Shown: positions 37,730 through 47,754, counted from the first letter of the stretch. The stretch is 64,000 nt of DNA from Pseudomonas poae (GCF_001439785.1 NZ_JYLI01000010.1:161750-225749), one strand, 5' to 3'. Program-made: numbers and translations. The notes: generated by a model not told the origin, from the sequence alone.

Positions 37730-38468
37730 AGGTCAGCATCACCGCGCACACCACCAGAAAGCCGCAGAACAACCCGCGCAGCACGCGCTCGGGCAGCGCA
37801 TGGGCGACTTTCACACCCCAGCTGATGCTCAGCAGGCCGCCGACGGCCAGGGGCACGCCGATTGCCCAGTCCACCTCGTGGTGCCAGGCGTAGGTCACCA
37901 GGGTCACGCCGGTGCTGGGCAATGCCAAAGCCAGCGACAGACCTTGCGCGACCACCTGGGTGGTGCCGAACACACTGGTCAGGACCGGCGTGGCAACCAC
38001 CGCGCCACCGACGCCAAACAACCCCCCCATGGCGCCGGACGCTGCGCCCAGTACGCCCAACCAGGGCCAGGCATAGCGCATCTGCGCCGTCGGCGGCGCG
38101 TTACGCGTGAACATGCGCACTCCGTTGTAGGCCGCCAGCACCACCAGAAACACGATAAAACCGATACGCATCGCAGCGGCATCCAGACCCACCGCCCAGA
38201 TCGACCCGAGCCAGGCAAAACTGAACCCCATCACCCCGAGCGGCAGCGCGTGGCGCAATTCGATGCGGTTGCGCTGGTGGTAGCGCCACAGGGCAAGCAT
38301 CACATTAGGCACCACCATCACCAGCGCGGTGCCTTGAGCAATCTGTTGATCGAGCCCGAACAAAACACCGAGCACCGGGATGGCTATCAGCCCGCCACCA
38401 ATGCCAAACACACCGCCCACCGTGCCCAGGGCCGCGCCCAGTAGCAGATACATCAGCAAATCCCACAC
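37719..38468 (-). CDS. TSUP-family membrane transporter (TauE/SafE)
   Basis: 249 aa with about eight membrane helices and the paired family motifs GTVGGVFGIGGGLIAIPVL (near the N-terminus) and GAMGGLFGVGGAVVATPVL (about residue 145). Members export or import sulfite, sulfoacetate or other organosulfur anions; the substrate here is not known. GTG start at 38468, with an ATG at 38453 as alternative. The 3' end overlaps the LysR gene end by 11 bp. Confidence 0.9.
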   Translation of the reverse strand: MWDLLMYLLLGAALGTVGGVFGIGGGLIAIPVLGVLFGLDQQIAQGTALVMVVPNVMLALWRYHQRNRIELRHALPLGVMGFSFAWLGSIWAVGLDAAAMRIGFIVFLVVLAAYNGVRMFTRNAPPTAQMRYAWPWLGVLGAASGAMGGLFGVGGAVVATPVLTSVFGTTQVVAQGLSLALALPSTGVTLVTYAWHHEVDWAIGVPLAVGGLLSISWGVKVAHALPERVLRGLFCGFLVVCAVMLTFKV

Positions 38469-38586
38469 CGCATGTCACTCCACAGATCCCAAGCCGTGCA
38501 TGCTACGCAGTGCACTCTTGCGTGGCAAAGCAGGTTCGCTTGAGATAAACCACGGCGCAGGGCTCTATCGCCTGCCAGACGCCCAC

Positions 38587-38613
38587 AAAAAAGCCCGACG
38601 CAAGGTCGGGCTT
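38587..38613 (-). terminator. Terminator of efp
   Basis: AAGCCCGAC (38591-38599) pairs with GTCGGGCTT (38605-38613); on the minus strand it is followed by a run of U from the A-tract 38587-38592. Confidence 0.9.
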
Positions 38614-38634
38614 GTTACAGCGGCGGGGCCGGAA

Positions 38635-39207
38635 TTACTTCTTGGCGCGGCCTTTGTACGAACCACCTTCACGGGTGTCGATCTCGATCAGGTCGTCGAT
38701 TTCGATGAAGTCAGCTACTTGCAGCTCGGTACCGTTGGCCAGCTTGGCGGGCTTCATCACCTTGCCGGAAGTGTCGCCGCGAGCGGAACCTTCGGTGTAA
38801 GCGACTTTACGCACGATGGTGGTCGGCAGCTCTACGGAAACCAGGCGCTCTTCGAAGAAGATGGCTTCGCAGACGTCGTCCATGCCTTCTTCCACGAACG
38901 GCAGAACGGCTTCGATGTCTTCAGCGTTCAGCTCGTACATGGTGTAGTCGGTGGTGTCCATGAACGTGTAGGTGTCGCCGCTGATGAACGACAGGGTCGC
39001 TTCCTTGCGGTCGAGGATCACGTCGTCCAGTTTGTCATCGGCGCTGTAGACGATCTCGGTCTTGTAACCGGTCAGCAGGTTCTTCAGCTTGGTCTTCATG
39101 ATGGCGCTGTTACGACCAGACTTGGTGAACTCAGCTTTCTGAACCAGCCAAGGGTCGTTTTCGAGACGGATCACTGTACCGGGTTTCAGTTCTTTACCAG
39201 TTTTCAT
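38635..39207 (-). CDS. efp: Elongation factor P (arginine-32 type)
   Basis: 190 aa, three-domain EF-P. It eases ribosome stalling at polyproline stretches. The modification loop reads [11 protein letters not shown], placing Arg32 at the tip where E. coli has Lys34; this arginine is rhamnosylated by EarP in Pseudomonas. The earP gene lies 49 bp upstream on the same strand, supporting the modification pathway. Terminator 38587-38613. Confidence 0.97.
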   Translation of the reverse strand: MKTGKELKPGTVIRLENDPWLVQKAEFTKSGRNSAIMKTKLKNLLTGYKTEIVYSADDKLDDVILDRKEATLSFISGDTYTFMDTTDYTMYELNAEDIEAVLPFVEEGMDDVCEAIFFEERLVSVELPTTIVRKVAYTEGSARGDTSGKVMKPAKLANGTELQVADFIEIDDLIEIDTREGGSYKGRAKK

Positions 39208-39256
39208 TGCATATATCCGAAATTTGGATGGGATTTACAAAATTCAAGGTGGCGTA

Positions 39257-40390
39257 TCATATCCAACTTTCATAAAACTGTACCAGCGCCGTCGCAAGAT
39301 CGGCCTGCAAGCCTTGTTCCAGACACCAGGATTCGGCGTGTCGGCTGACTTCAGGCCAGTGTTCCAGCAGTTTTTTCCATGCCTGGGCCATATCACCCTC
39401 GGTGTTCCAGACTTGCCACAATGTAATCAATGCAGCCCTGGCGGCCGGTGACAACGCGGCGGTGTACAGCGCCAGGAAGGCATCGAGCTTGTCGAGGTGA
39501 ATGTCCTCATCCTGACGGTAGATGTGCCACAACAACGGGCGCCCGGCCCATTGCGCACGCACGAACGAGTCCTCGCCGCGCACCGCATTGAAGTCGCAGC
39601 ACCACAGCAGCCGGTCGTAGTGCGCCTGGGGCACGAACGGCAACACTTGCACGGTCAGCGCGCCGCGTTGATGCACAGCCCCCACTGCCAGGCCCTCCAC
39701 GCCGAGCCAGCGCTGTACATCGCCAAGGATGCGCCCTTGCGGCACCAACAGATGGGTGGCACGCCCGTCCGTCGACAACACGTCGAGCCAACCGGCCAGA
39801 CCGGCGTTTTCATAGGCGAACAGCGAGATCAATCGTGCATCAGCGGCGGTAAATACGCCCATATCCTGCAGGAAGCTTTCCCGGGCAGCGGCATCCCGCT
39901 GAAACGCCTGACGCTGGACCAGCAACCCGGCCTCACGCAAAAGGCCACCGGTGCCCGGACGAAAGCCGGGGAAAAAGAAGTACTTCTGCACGCCTTTGAA
40001 CTTCACTGAAGGCAGCCGATGACACCCCACCACCCAGTCTTCGGCGCTCAGGTAATCCAGATTCATCCACAACGGCGTGCGTGCGCAGGCGGCCATGGCC
40101 TCCATATAGTCCGGCGGCAATTGACAGGCGAACGCGGCAATCACCACATCCGCTGCCGACGTTTCCGGCCAGTCGGCCGGCCAATGGCGCACGTCCACGC
40201 CCGCTTGCCATTGCTGGCTCAGTTGCACGTCAACCTCGGGGCACATGCGCTCGAAGGCGCGCAAGTCATCGACCCACAGGCGCACATCACACCCATGTTC
40301 GGCCACCAACTGTCGGGCCAGGCGCCAGGTCACGCCGATGTCGCCGTAGTTGTCGACAACACTGCAAAAAATATCCCAGCGGGCTTTCAT
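39257..40390 (-). CDS. earP: EarP, EF-P arginine rhamnosyltransferase
   Basis: 377 aa GT-B glycosyltransferase. It uses dTDP-rhamnose to rhamnosylate Arg32 of EF-P. The residues reported as essential in the family are all in place: Asp13 and Asp17 in SVVDNYGDIGVTWRL, and Glu273 in the nucleotide-binding motif RGEDSFVRAQW. Adjacent to efp and upstream of it, as in other pseudomonads, so co-expression is expected. Confidence 0.97.
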   Translation of the reverse strand: MKARWDIFCSVVDNYGDIGVTWRLARQLVAEHGCDVRLWVDDLRAFERMCPEVDVQLSQQWQAGVDVRHWPADWPETSAADVVIAAFACQLPPDYMEAMAACARTPLWMNLDYLSAEDWVVGCHRLPSVKFKGVQKYFFFPGFRPGTGGLLREAGLLVQRQAFQRDAAARESFLQDMGVFTAADARLISLFAYENAGLAGWLDVLSTDGRATHLLVPQGRILGDVQRWLGVEGLAVGAVHQRGALTVQVLPFVPQAHYDRLLWCCDFNAVRGEDSFVRAQWAGRPLLWHIYRQDEDIHLDKLDAFLALYTAALSPAARAALITLWQVWNTEGDMAQAWKKLLEHWPEVSRHAESWCLEQGLQADLATALVQFYESWI

Positions 40391-40522
40391 TCCGGGCTCC
40401 AGGGCTCAAAGGCTCGATTGTCCGCATAAATGCCCGGATGCAGAAGGCTTGATCGCGATTATTCTGCACAGTGGCTGTGCGACAATCGCCGCTACGCCGT
40501 CAATGCCCGCCGGGAGGCCACC

Positions 40523-40888
40523 ATGACTGATCGTCCGTTGTCGCTGCTCAAGCTCTGTATCGCCATTGCCCTGGGCGTGTGGCTGGGGTTCATCGCCATT
40601 GTGCTGACTACCTGGCTGGCGTCCCGCTACCTGTTTCCGCAGAGCCTCGCGCCTGTGGCCCAGGCGGTCCAACAGTTGGGCAAACCGGCCGCTGCGCCGG
40701 AGCCGCCCAACCGCATGTTCGAGCAGTACCAGCAGAACCTGCAGAGACAGGAACAACAACAGACCCTGGAGCAGGCGCGCAGCAACCCGCGCAACCTGTC
40801 CAACCCCAAATGCCAGTTCTGGCTGCAACAGGACCAGAATGCGCCCACTGAAAAGACCCGCGCCAATGTGCTGCAACTCTGCGACTGA
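40523..40888 (+). CDS. Hypothetical membrane-anchored protein
   Basis: 121 aa, ATG with GGGAGG upstream. One N-terminal membrane helix (about 10-32, LCIAIALGVWLGFIAIVLTT) then a Gln-rich helical segment (FEQYQQNLQRQEQQQTLEQA) and a small C-terminal part with two cysteines (PKCQFWLQQD and LQLCD). Family not recognised. It is 5 bp upstream of a Gre-like gene and probably co-transcribed with it; divergent from earP. Confidence 0.75.
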   Translation: MTDRPLSLLKLCIAIALGVWLGFIAIVLTTWLASRYLFPQSLAPVAQAVQQLGKPAAAPEPPNRMFEQYQQNLQRQEQQQTLEQARSNPRNLSNPKCQFWLQQDQNAPTEKTRANVLQLCD

Positions 40889-40893
40889 TCACC

Positions 40894-41376
40894 ATGAATA
40901 AACACGCCGTGCTCCAGCTGATTCTGGACAAACTCGCCGTCGACCTGGATATCGCCCAGCGCGCCGCGCAGACCGCCTACGAAACCGCGACCCACGAAGA
41001 AAATATCGCCGAGAACAAGTACGACACCCTGGGTCTGGAGGCGTCCTACCTGGCGGCCGGACAAGCCCGGCGGGTCGAGGAAATCAAACAATCGCTGGCG
41101 CTGTGCCAGAACCTGCCATTGCGGCCCTACGATGATCAGCGGGGGGTGGAGGTCGGCGCGCTGCTGGGCCTGGAAGACGAGAACGGGCGCCAGCAATGGC
41201 TGTTTCTCGCACCGGATGCGGCGGGCTTGAAAGTGGATGTGGTCGGGCAACCGGTGACCGTCATCACCCCGCGCTCACCCCTGGGCAAAAGCCTGCTGGG
41301 CAAGTTCGAAGGGGATGAGGTGGAGATTCTGGTAGCAGGCGCCCGGCAACACTTCACGGTTACCGAGGCCAGATAA
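40894..41376 (+). CDS. GreA/GreB-like transcription elongation factor family protein
   Basis: 160 aa. An N-terminal antiparallel coiled coil (about 1-75) with an acidic tip THEENIAENKYDT and a C-terminal FKBP-like domain with VEVGALLGLEDENG and TPRSPLGKSLLGKFEGDEVEI as in Gre factors. The tip differs from the GDRSENADY loop of true GreB, which is also encoded in this window (53185-53658), so it may be a modulator of the RNA polymerase secondary channel rather than a cleavage factor. Convergent with cysB. Confidence 0.82.
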   Translation: MNKHAVLQLILDKLAVDLDIAQRAAQTAYETATHEENIAENKYDTLGLEASYLAAGQARRVEEIKQSLALCQNLPLRPYDDQRGVEVGALLGLEDENGRQQWLFLAPDAAGLKVDVVGQPVTVITPRSPLGKSLLGKFEGDEVEILVAGARQHFTVTEAR

Positions 41377-41381
41377 CCGCT

Positions 41382-42365
<984 letters not shown>

Positions 42366-42460
42366 TCAAAGCAGATAGACGCCACGGGTATCAGCGACGT
42401 TATATAACTATATTAAAGGTCAGACAGATAAATCTAGAACTTTTTATTAACTTGCAGCGA

Positions 42461-42961
42461 TCACATTTCTTCGCGGCTTCGGCGCCGCAGCGACGGCACC
42501 ATGTAAACGGGAACCGTCGACAGCTGCAATACCCGGGTCGCGGTGCGTCCCAGAGGCGTCGCCGCTGTTGTTGCATGGCTGTGACTGCCCAGGATGAGCA
42601 GGTCGACGGACAGTTTGCGCAGTTGGTCGAGTATCACGTCGCAGGGATCACCCTGGATCACCTTGACCGAGCGGATGACCTTCAAGTCCTGCTCCCCGTC
42701 CCCCAACTCCTCGCGAAAACTGTCCAGCACACGCTGCTCAATGGTAGCCATCACCTTGGTCAGCCCCTGGTTCTGCCACTCACTCAGGGCTTGCTCGTCC
42801 AGGTAGCTTTGCAACACCGACTCGGCGAACAACCCGATGGGCTCGACCACATGGATCACATACAGGTCAGCCTTGAACGTCTGCGCCAACGTCAGCGCAT
42901 GTTGCATCACGTAAGGCGCGTAAAGGCCGAGGTCCGTGGCGTACAGCATTGAACGAATCAT
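42461..42961 (-). CDS. Universal stress protein (UspA family)
   Basis: 166 aa. Usp fold with MLYATDLGLYA at the N-terminus and the ATP-binding-type loop LILGSHSHATTAATPLGRTA near the end. Good ribosome binding site AGGAGG directly upstream. Single gene, 104 bp upstream of cysB on the same strand. Confidence 0.92.
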   Translation of the reverse strand: MIRSMLYATDLGLYAPYVMQHALTLAQTFKADLYVIHVVEPIGLFAESVLQSYLDEQALSEWQNQGLTKVMATIEQRVLDSFREELGDGEQDLKVIRSVKVIQGDPCDVILDQLRKLSVDLLILGSHSHATTAATPLGRTATRVLQLSTVPVYMVPSLRRRSREEM

Positions 42962-43029
42962 AGAACCTCCTGGGCTGCCAGGATGGCGAAGATTGACTCA
43001 GCTTAGCAGCGGCGCGGAGTTCGGCCGGG

Positions 43030-43935
43030 TCACACCTTGATCTCGTTGCTGATGCCGTGTGGCACGTGCCCGGTGGCCACCACCTCCCTTGCCCTCTCAC
43101 AATGACCGGCCTGGTCATCGAAAAACACATCGGCGGCGAACGCTTCGAGGAACGCTGCTTTTTCCAAACCACCCAGAAACAACGACTCGTCCAGGCGAAT
43201 ATCCCATTCACGCAGGGTGCGAATCACCCGCTCGTGGGAAGGCGCCGAACGCGCGGTGACCAGCGCGGTGCGGATCGGACAGGCTTCGTCAGGAAACTCG
43301 CGCTGCAATAAATTGAGTGCCGCTAGAAACCCCTTGAACGGGCCGCCAGGCAACGGCTGGCGCGCCGACTCGCGCTCATTGGCCTGGAACGCCGCCAACC
43401 CGCCGGTCTGGTAGACCCGCTCGGACTCATCGGAAAACAGCACCGCGTCGCCGTCGAAGGCGATGCGCAGCTCCTCGCTCATGGCCCGACGCGGGCCGCC
43501 CGACAGGATCGTCGCCGCGGCGAACCCGGCATCGAGGGCACTGCGCACATCTTCAGCGTGGGTGGATAGAAACAGATGGCAACCAAAGGCGGCCAGATAA
43601 GGATAGGGACTACGCCCGCCTGCGAAAGCGGCGCGGGAAATGTCCAGACCGTAATGCTGGATCGAATTGAATACCCGCAGGCCAGTGTCGGCACTGTTGC
43701 GCGACACCAGCACCACCTCAACCCGGGCCCGGCCCAGGCTGGCATTGAGGCTGAGCAACTTGTTCACCAGCGGAAAAGCATCGCCGGGTTCGAGGATTTC
43801 CTCCTCGTGCTCGATCTGGTACTTGCGGTAAGGCTCAACCCCCTCCGCGAGGTACACCTTGTGGCTCTCGCTCAGGTCGAACAGCGCGCGCGATGAAATC
43901 GCCAGCACCAGTTTGTCGCCCAATCCCTTCGTCAT
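43030..43935 (-). CDS. 5'-nucleotidase, NT5C1/cN-I family
   Basis: 301 aa. KLVLAISSRALFDLSESH, VVLVSRNSADTGLRVFNSIQ, and AVLFSDESERVY plus DVFFDDQAGHC carry the aspartates of a haloacid-dehalogenase-like fold found in cytosolic 5'-nucleotidases I. It would dephosphorylate nucleoside monophosphates. ATG at 43935 is preferred. The stop lies 68 bp from the universal stress gene start. Confidence 0.85.
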   Translation of the reverse strand: MTKGLGDKLVLAISSRALFDLSESHKVYLAEGVEPYRKYQIEHEEEILEPGDAFPLVNKLLSLNASLGRARVEVVLVSRNSADTGLRVFNSIQHYGLDISRAAFAGGRSPYPYLAAFGCHLFLSTHAEDVRSALDAGFAAATILSGGPRRAMSEELRIAFDGDAVLFSDESERVYQTGGLAAFQANERESARQPLPGGPFKGFLAALNLLQREFPDEACPIRTALVTARSAPSHERVIRTLREWDIRLDESLFLGGLEKAAFLEAFAADVFFDDQAGHCERAREVVATGHVPHGISNEIKV

Positions 43936-43951
43936 AGGCTCTTCTCCCGAA

Positions 43952-44905
43952 TCAGCGGTTATGCCGATCAATAAAACTCAAGGCCTGGTACAACGCCTGC
44001 ATGCGCGGCAGCTCGCAGCCAGCAGCCCTGGCGGCCGCCAGTGGTCGGGCATAGATCGCCGCCAGCTCCAGTGGGCGCTTGTGCAGGTGGTCGTGGTACA
44101 TGCTGGGCAAGTAATCGTCCATGGTTTCGGTCATGGCGAACATCTGCCCGGCATAACTGGCCGGGATATCGTGACCACAGGCATGGGCGCCCCTGATCAC
44201 TTCGACCATCAGGGCCTGAATCAGCTCGCGGCTGGACTCATCCGCCATCAGCGCCGTGGTGCCGGTGCCCAGCAACACCGAAAGACCGTTGAACGGCACG
44301 TTCCACACCAGTTTGTGCCAGCGCGCCAGGTGCACACTGGCCATGGCCTGGGACTCGATACCCGCCTGGTGGAACAGCGCGGCGCCCTCCTCCACGATTA
44401 CTTGCTGAAGGGCCTCGTCATTGGCCGCCGTGCCACTGTGATAACCCAGGTTGACCCGGCCCAGTGCCTGATGCTCGATTACGCCAGGGGCGGAGCGGTA
44501 CGCACCGATGTAACACAGGCCGCCGAGCAGATGCAGTGAGGCCGGCAAGTGTTCGCGCAGGCTGTCTTCCACATCGAGGCCATTTTGCAGCAGCACCACC
44601 TTCGCGCCTGGCGCCGCCACCTGCGCCAGGGTGGGCGCCAGCTCGACATTGCCCGTGGATTTGGTGCCCACCAACAGCCAGTCGCAGGGCGGCATGTCGG
44701 CGGGATTGGCGTAGGCCTGCACCGGGTGCAGTTTCAATGCTCCATGGAGGCTGCTGTTGACGTGCAGTCCACGGTCTCTGACGGCGGCGTATTCGCTGCG
44801 CAGCAAAAAGTGCACCTCGAACCCGGCGCGGGCCAGCATCAGGCCGTAAAAACCGCCGATGGCGCCGGTGCCGATAATGCCTATACGTGGCGACTGTGCT
44901 GTCAT
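43952..44905 (-). CDS. panE: 2-dehydropantoate 2-reductase family protein
   Basis: 317 aa. Nucleotide-binding motif GIIGTGAIGGFYGLMLARAG at the N-terminus and the catalytic lysine in RWHKLVWNVPFNGLS. It reduces ketopantoate to pantoate with NADPH in coenzyme A synthesis; related reductases with other substrates exist, so the symbol is a best match. The start overlaps the end of the thioredoxin-like gene by 4 bp. Confidence 0.85.
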   Translation of the reverse strand: MTAQSPRIGIIGTGAIGGFYGLMLARAGFEVHFLLRSEYAAVRDRGLHVNSSLHGALKLHPVQAYANPADMPPCDWLLVGTKSTGNVELAPTLAQVAAPGAKVVLLQNGLDVEDSLREHLPASLHLLGGLCYIGAYRSAPGVIEHQALGRVNLGYHSGTAANDEALQQVIVEEGAALFHQAGIESQAMASVHLARWHKLVWNVPFNGLSVLLGTGTTALMADESSRELIQALMVEVIRGAHACGHDIPASYAGQMFAMTETMDDYLPSMYHDHLHKRPLELAAIYARPLAAARAAGCELPRMQALYQALSFIDRHNR

Positions 44906-45237
44906 GGCAAATCCTCCGGAGTGCGAGTGAGCGCTGTTGTGACGGCTTCGCTGATGTCGGCGGGCGCAAGACGGGCATGAATCTGCCCAAGGAACTGACC
45001 GTCGCACACCACGAACAGCGCAGGCAAATGAAAGATCTGGTAGCGCTCGACCGCGCCACCGTTGTGCCCGGCGTCGACCCAGCATAACCGTGCCACAGGC
45101 AGAGGCCAGCCCGGCAACTGCTGGCGCGCCCAGCGGCAACTGGAGCAGCCGGCGCCGGTGAATATCAGCAGCGACGCGCCCGGCAGCGTCAGCAATTGAC
45201 GATCAATATCGAAATCGGACAGCTGCAACTCTTCCAC
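44902..45237 (-). CDS. Thioredoxin-like protein
   Basis: 111 aa from a GTG at 45237 with GGAGA just upstream. Thioredoxin fold with LIFTGAGCSSCRWARQQLP as active site (CSSC) and the cis-proline in FHLPALFVVCDG. No signal peptide. Overlap with panE suggests a common transcript; the redox partner is unknown. Confidence 0.82.
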   Translation of the reverse strand: MEELQLSDFDIDRQLLTLPGASLLIFTGAGCSSCRWARQQLPGWPLPVARLCWVDAGHNGGAVERYQIFHLPALFVVCDGQFLGQIHARLAPADISEAVTTALTRTPEDLP

Positions 45238-45426
45238 ACAATCTCCAGTTGGGGGGCGTCGACCAGGCCATACACTATCAGGACGGCCCGCGCGGCGCAC
45301 AATTGCCCATTGTCGCGCAGCCCGGTTACGCGCTAAGGTTCCTCCCCCCTTGCATCCAAATCATGCTGTGCTCCGCCGCACGGGGATGGCTGGCGGCCGG
45401 CACCCGTGACCCTGACGAGTAACACG

Positions 45427-46503
45427 ATGGCTGATTTACCGATCAACGACCTGAACGTCGAATCCAACGAGACCCTGATCACGCCCGATCAGCTCAAGCG
45501 CGAAATCCCCCTGAGCGACGCTGCCTTGCAGACCGTCACCAAGGGCCGCGAAGTCATCCGTGACATTCTCGACGGCACCGACCACCGCCTCTTCGTGGTG
45601 ATCGGCCCCTGCTCGATCCACGACCTCAAGGCTGCCCACGAATACGCCGAGCGCCTCAAGGTGCTGGCGGCAGAGGTGTCCGACACCCTGTACCTGGTAA
45701 TGCGCGTGTATTTCGAGAAGCCGCGTACCACCGTCGGCTGGAAAGGCTTGATCAACGATCCATACCTGGACGACTCGTTCAAGATCCAGGACGGCTTGCA
45801 CATCGGTCGCCAGTTGCTGCTGGACCTGGCCGAAATGGGCCTGCCTACCGCGACCGAAGCGCTGGACCCGATCTCGCCGCAGTACCTGCAGGACCTGATC
45901 AGCTGGTCGGCCATTGGCGCGCGGACCACCGAATCCCAGACTCACCGGGAAATGGCGTCCGGCCTGTCTTCGGCCGTGGGCTTCAAAAACGGCACCGATG
46001 GCGGCCTGACTGTGGCGATCAACGCACTGCAGTCGGTGTCCAGCCCGCACCGTTTCCTGGGCATCAACCAGGAAGGTGGCGTGTCCATCGTCACCACCAA
46101 GGGCAATGCCTACGGTCACGTGGTGCTGCGCGGCGGCAACGGCAAGCCCAACTATGATTCGGTCAGCGTTGCGCTGTGCGAGCAGGCGCTGAACAAGGCC
46201 AAGATCAAGCCGAACATCATGGTTGACTGCAGCCACGCCAACTCCAACAAGGACCCGGCCCTGCAACCGCTGGTGATGGAGAACGTCGCCAACCAGATCC
46301 TCGAGGGCAACCAGTCGATCATCGGACTGATGGTCGAAAGCCATCTGAACTGGGGTTGCCAGGCGATTCCAAAAGACCTGGCCGACCTGCAATACGGCGT
46401 GTCGATTACCGACGCCTGCATCGACTGGTCTGCCACCGAGACCACTCTGCGTAGCATGCATGCCAAGCTCAAGGACGTATTGCCCCAGCGCAAACGCACC
46501 TGA
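45427..46503 (+). CDS. Class I DAHP synthase (AroF/AroG/AroH type)
   Basis: 358 aa. IGPCSIHD, RVYFEKPRTTVGWKGLINDP, ARTTESQTHREMASGLSS and VDCSHANSNKD are class I landmarks. It catalyses the same first shikimate step as the class II enzyme at 35019-36365. Which aromatic amino acid inhibits it cannot be told from motifs here. ATG at 45427; closed by a strong terminator at 46521-46550. Confidence 0.96.
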   Translation: MADLPINDLNVESNETLITPDQLKREIPLSDAALQTVTKGREVIRDILDGTDHRLFVVIGPCSIHDLKAAHEYAERLKVLAAEVSDTLYLVMRVYFEKPRTTVGWKGLINDPYLDDSFKIQDGLHIGRQLLLDLAEMGLPTATEALDPISPQYLQDLISWSAIGARTTESQTHREMASGLSSAVGFKNGTDGGLTVAINALQSVSSPHRFLGINQEGGVSIVTTKGNAYGHVVLRGGNGKPNYDSVSVALCEQALNKAKIKPNIMVDCSHANSNKDPALQPLVMENVANQILEGNQSIIGLMVESHLNWGCQAIPKDLADLQYGVSITDACIDWSATETTLRSMHAKLKDVLPQRKRT

Positions 46504-46520
46504 ACCTGAACTGCGCACAC

Positions 46521-46550
46521 AAAAACGCCGGGCTTTTCCCGGCGTTTTTT
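46521..46550. terminator. Terminator between DAHP synthase and the GNAT gene
   Basis: AAAAACGCCGGG-CTTTT-CCCGGCGTTTTTT: perfect stem with A and T tracts on the two sides, so usable by both converging genes. Confidence 0.95.
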
Positions 46551-46561
46551 ATGCGGCTCGC

Positions 46562-46843
46562 TCAGAGTTTGGCGGCGTGGCGCTGGTGGCGTTCCATGTA
46601 GCGCTCCACATAGGAGCACGATGGGATCACGGTGTAGCCGGACTCTTCGGCGAACTTCAGGGCCTCTTCAGTCAACGCTGCCGCGATGCCACGACCACGA
46701 AGCGCATTCGGCACGAAGGTGCGATAGATATCCAGGGTCTGCTTCCCGAGATCCATGTAGGTCAGGTAGGCACGATGACCGTCCACATTGGTCTCGAACT
46801 GATGACCAGCCTGGTCATGGTGGATGGACAACGCCTCGCTCAT
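46562..46843 (-). CDS. Short GNAT-family acetyltransferase (YjdJ type)
   Basis: 93 aa. Acetyl-CoA-binding motif RTFVPNALRGRGIAAALTEE with CSYVERYMERH near the end matches the short one-domain N-acetyltransferases of the YjdJ/GTLF3 kind. The ATG at 46843 gives the full domain; the frame upstream does not add to it. Substrate unknown. Confidence 0.85.
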   Translation of the reverse strand: MSEALSIHHDQAGHQFETNVDGHRAYLTYMDLGKQTLDIYRTFVPNALRGRGIAAALTEEALKFAEESGYTVIPSCSYVERYMERHQRHAAKL

Positions 46844-47319
46844 CACTACTCCTCGCGGGTCTTTGATTCTGACCCCTACCTTACCGATGTTTTTCCGGCG
46901 AAGAAACATCTACGCCATCCCCTGCCGATTTCGACAACGAGAAAACCTCTGGCGCTCACACCTGCACCTGGGAATAGTAGGCACCCAACCTGCATCGCTC
47001 AAGGCGCGCTCGTCATCCCCTGCCCTGGGCGGATATAGAATGGGCTTCGATACCTGCGACCGAAAGCCCGAACAACGCCGACAGTTGAACCTTAAGACGA
47101 ACTGCTGCTCTTAAAGTCACCTCTACATGAGAGAAAGATGCTGCCGACGGTAAAGGCAGGCTGCACGAAAGTGCCAGGCTCGATATATAAAATTTCATCT
47201 ATGTACCTGGCTCGAAGCATGCGGGCCGGCCCTTCCAGGCTGGATCCAATGTTAAGCGGACTGTAAAACAGCGAACATTTGTTATACGAACCGCCCCCTG
47301 ACCCGCCAGAACAGATTCC

Positions 47320-47347
47320 GCGCAAGAATTTTTTCTGCTTCTTGCGC
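47320..47347. promoter_or_regulatory. Palindrome upstream of the oprI promoter
   Basis: GCGCAAGAA (47320-47328) and TTCTTGCGC (47339-47347) are perfect reverse complements with a 10-bp T-rich spacer. It ends 8 bp upstream of the -35 box. Position suggests an operator or activator site; it lacks a T-run, so a terminator is less likely. Confidence 0.45.
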
Positions 47348-47355
47348 AACGTCAG

Positions 47356-47383
47356 TTTACTTACTACAAGTAATGGGTAGTAT
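47356..47383 (+). promoter_or_regulatory. Probable promoter of oprI
   Basis: TTTACT (47356-47361), 16 bp, TAGTAT (47378-47383), about 65 bp upstream of the oprI start. Fits sigma-70. Confidence 0.6.
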
Positions 47384-47450
47384 GTACGCCGGCTATTAGC
47401 TCACTCTGAGACAGTAGCCATTTAATAGAAAGTCCTTGAAGGGGAACACG

Positions 47451-47702
47451 ATGAACAACGTTCTGAAATTCTCTGCTCTGGCTCTGGCCGCAGTTCTGGC
47501 TACCGGTTGCAGCAGCGTCTCCAAAGAAACCGAAGCTCGTCTGACTGCAACTGAAGACGCAGCAGCTCGCTCCCAGGCTCGTGCAGACGAAGCCTACCGT
47601 AAAGCTGATGAAGCGCTGGCTGCTGCTCAAAAAGCACAACAGACTGCTGACGAAGCTAACGAGCGCGCTCTGCGCATGCTTGAAAAAGCAAGCCGCAAGT
47701 AA
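47451..47702 (+). CDS. oprI: OprI, major outer membrane lipoprotein
   Basis: 83 aa. Lipoprotein signal with lipobox ATGC (Cys20), then an uninterrupted Ala-rich helical heptad region (about 25-80) with the conserved end [12 protein letters not shown]; the terminal lysine is the residue that Braun-type lipoproteins attach to peptidoglycan. AAGGGG ribosome binding site. The codons are highly biased, as for an abundant protein. An L,D-transpeptidase lies just downstream, converging. Confidence 0.98.
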   Translation: MNNVLKFSALALAAVLATGCSSVSKETEARLTATEDAAARSQARADEAYRKADEALAAAQKAQQTADEANERALRMLEKASRK

Positions 47703-47724
47703 TAACCCTTCGGGGTTGTTATCA

Positions 47725-47754
47725 AGCCGATCCATGTTTGGGTCGGCTTTTTTA
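47725..47754 (+). terminator. Rho-independent terminator of oprI
   Basis: AGCCGATCC pairs with GGGTCGGCT (one wobble), followed by six T. A smaller hairpin AACCCTTCGGGGTT lies just before it. Confidence 0.9.

Larger units (their letters stand above)
46844..47450. other. Long gap upstream of oprI
   Basis: 607 bp with no gene I can support; the short open frames on both strands lack ribosome binding sites or family likeness. The sequence is more AT-rich than its surroundings. It contains a perfect 9-bp inverted repeat (47320-47347) and the oprI promoter (47356-47383). A small RNA or a long upstream activating region is possible but not visible. Confidence 0.5.

Noticed and set aside
47092..47349. 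85-codon minus-strand frame upstream of oprI
   Set aside because: No ribosome binding site, it crosses the palindrome, and the composition is unlike neighbouring genes.
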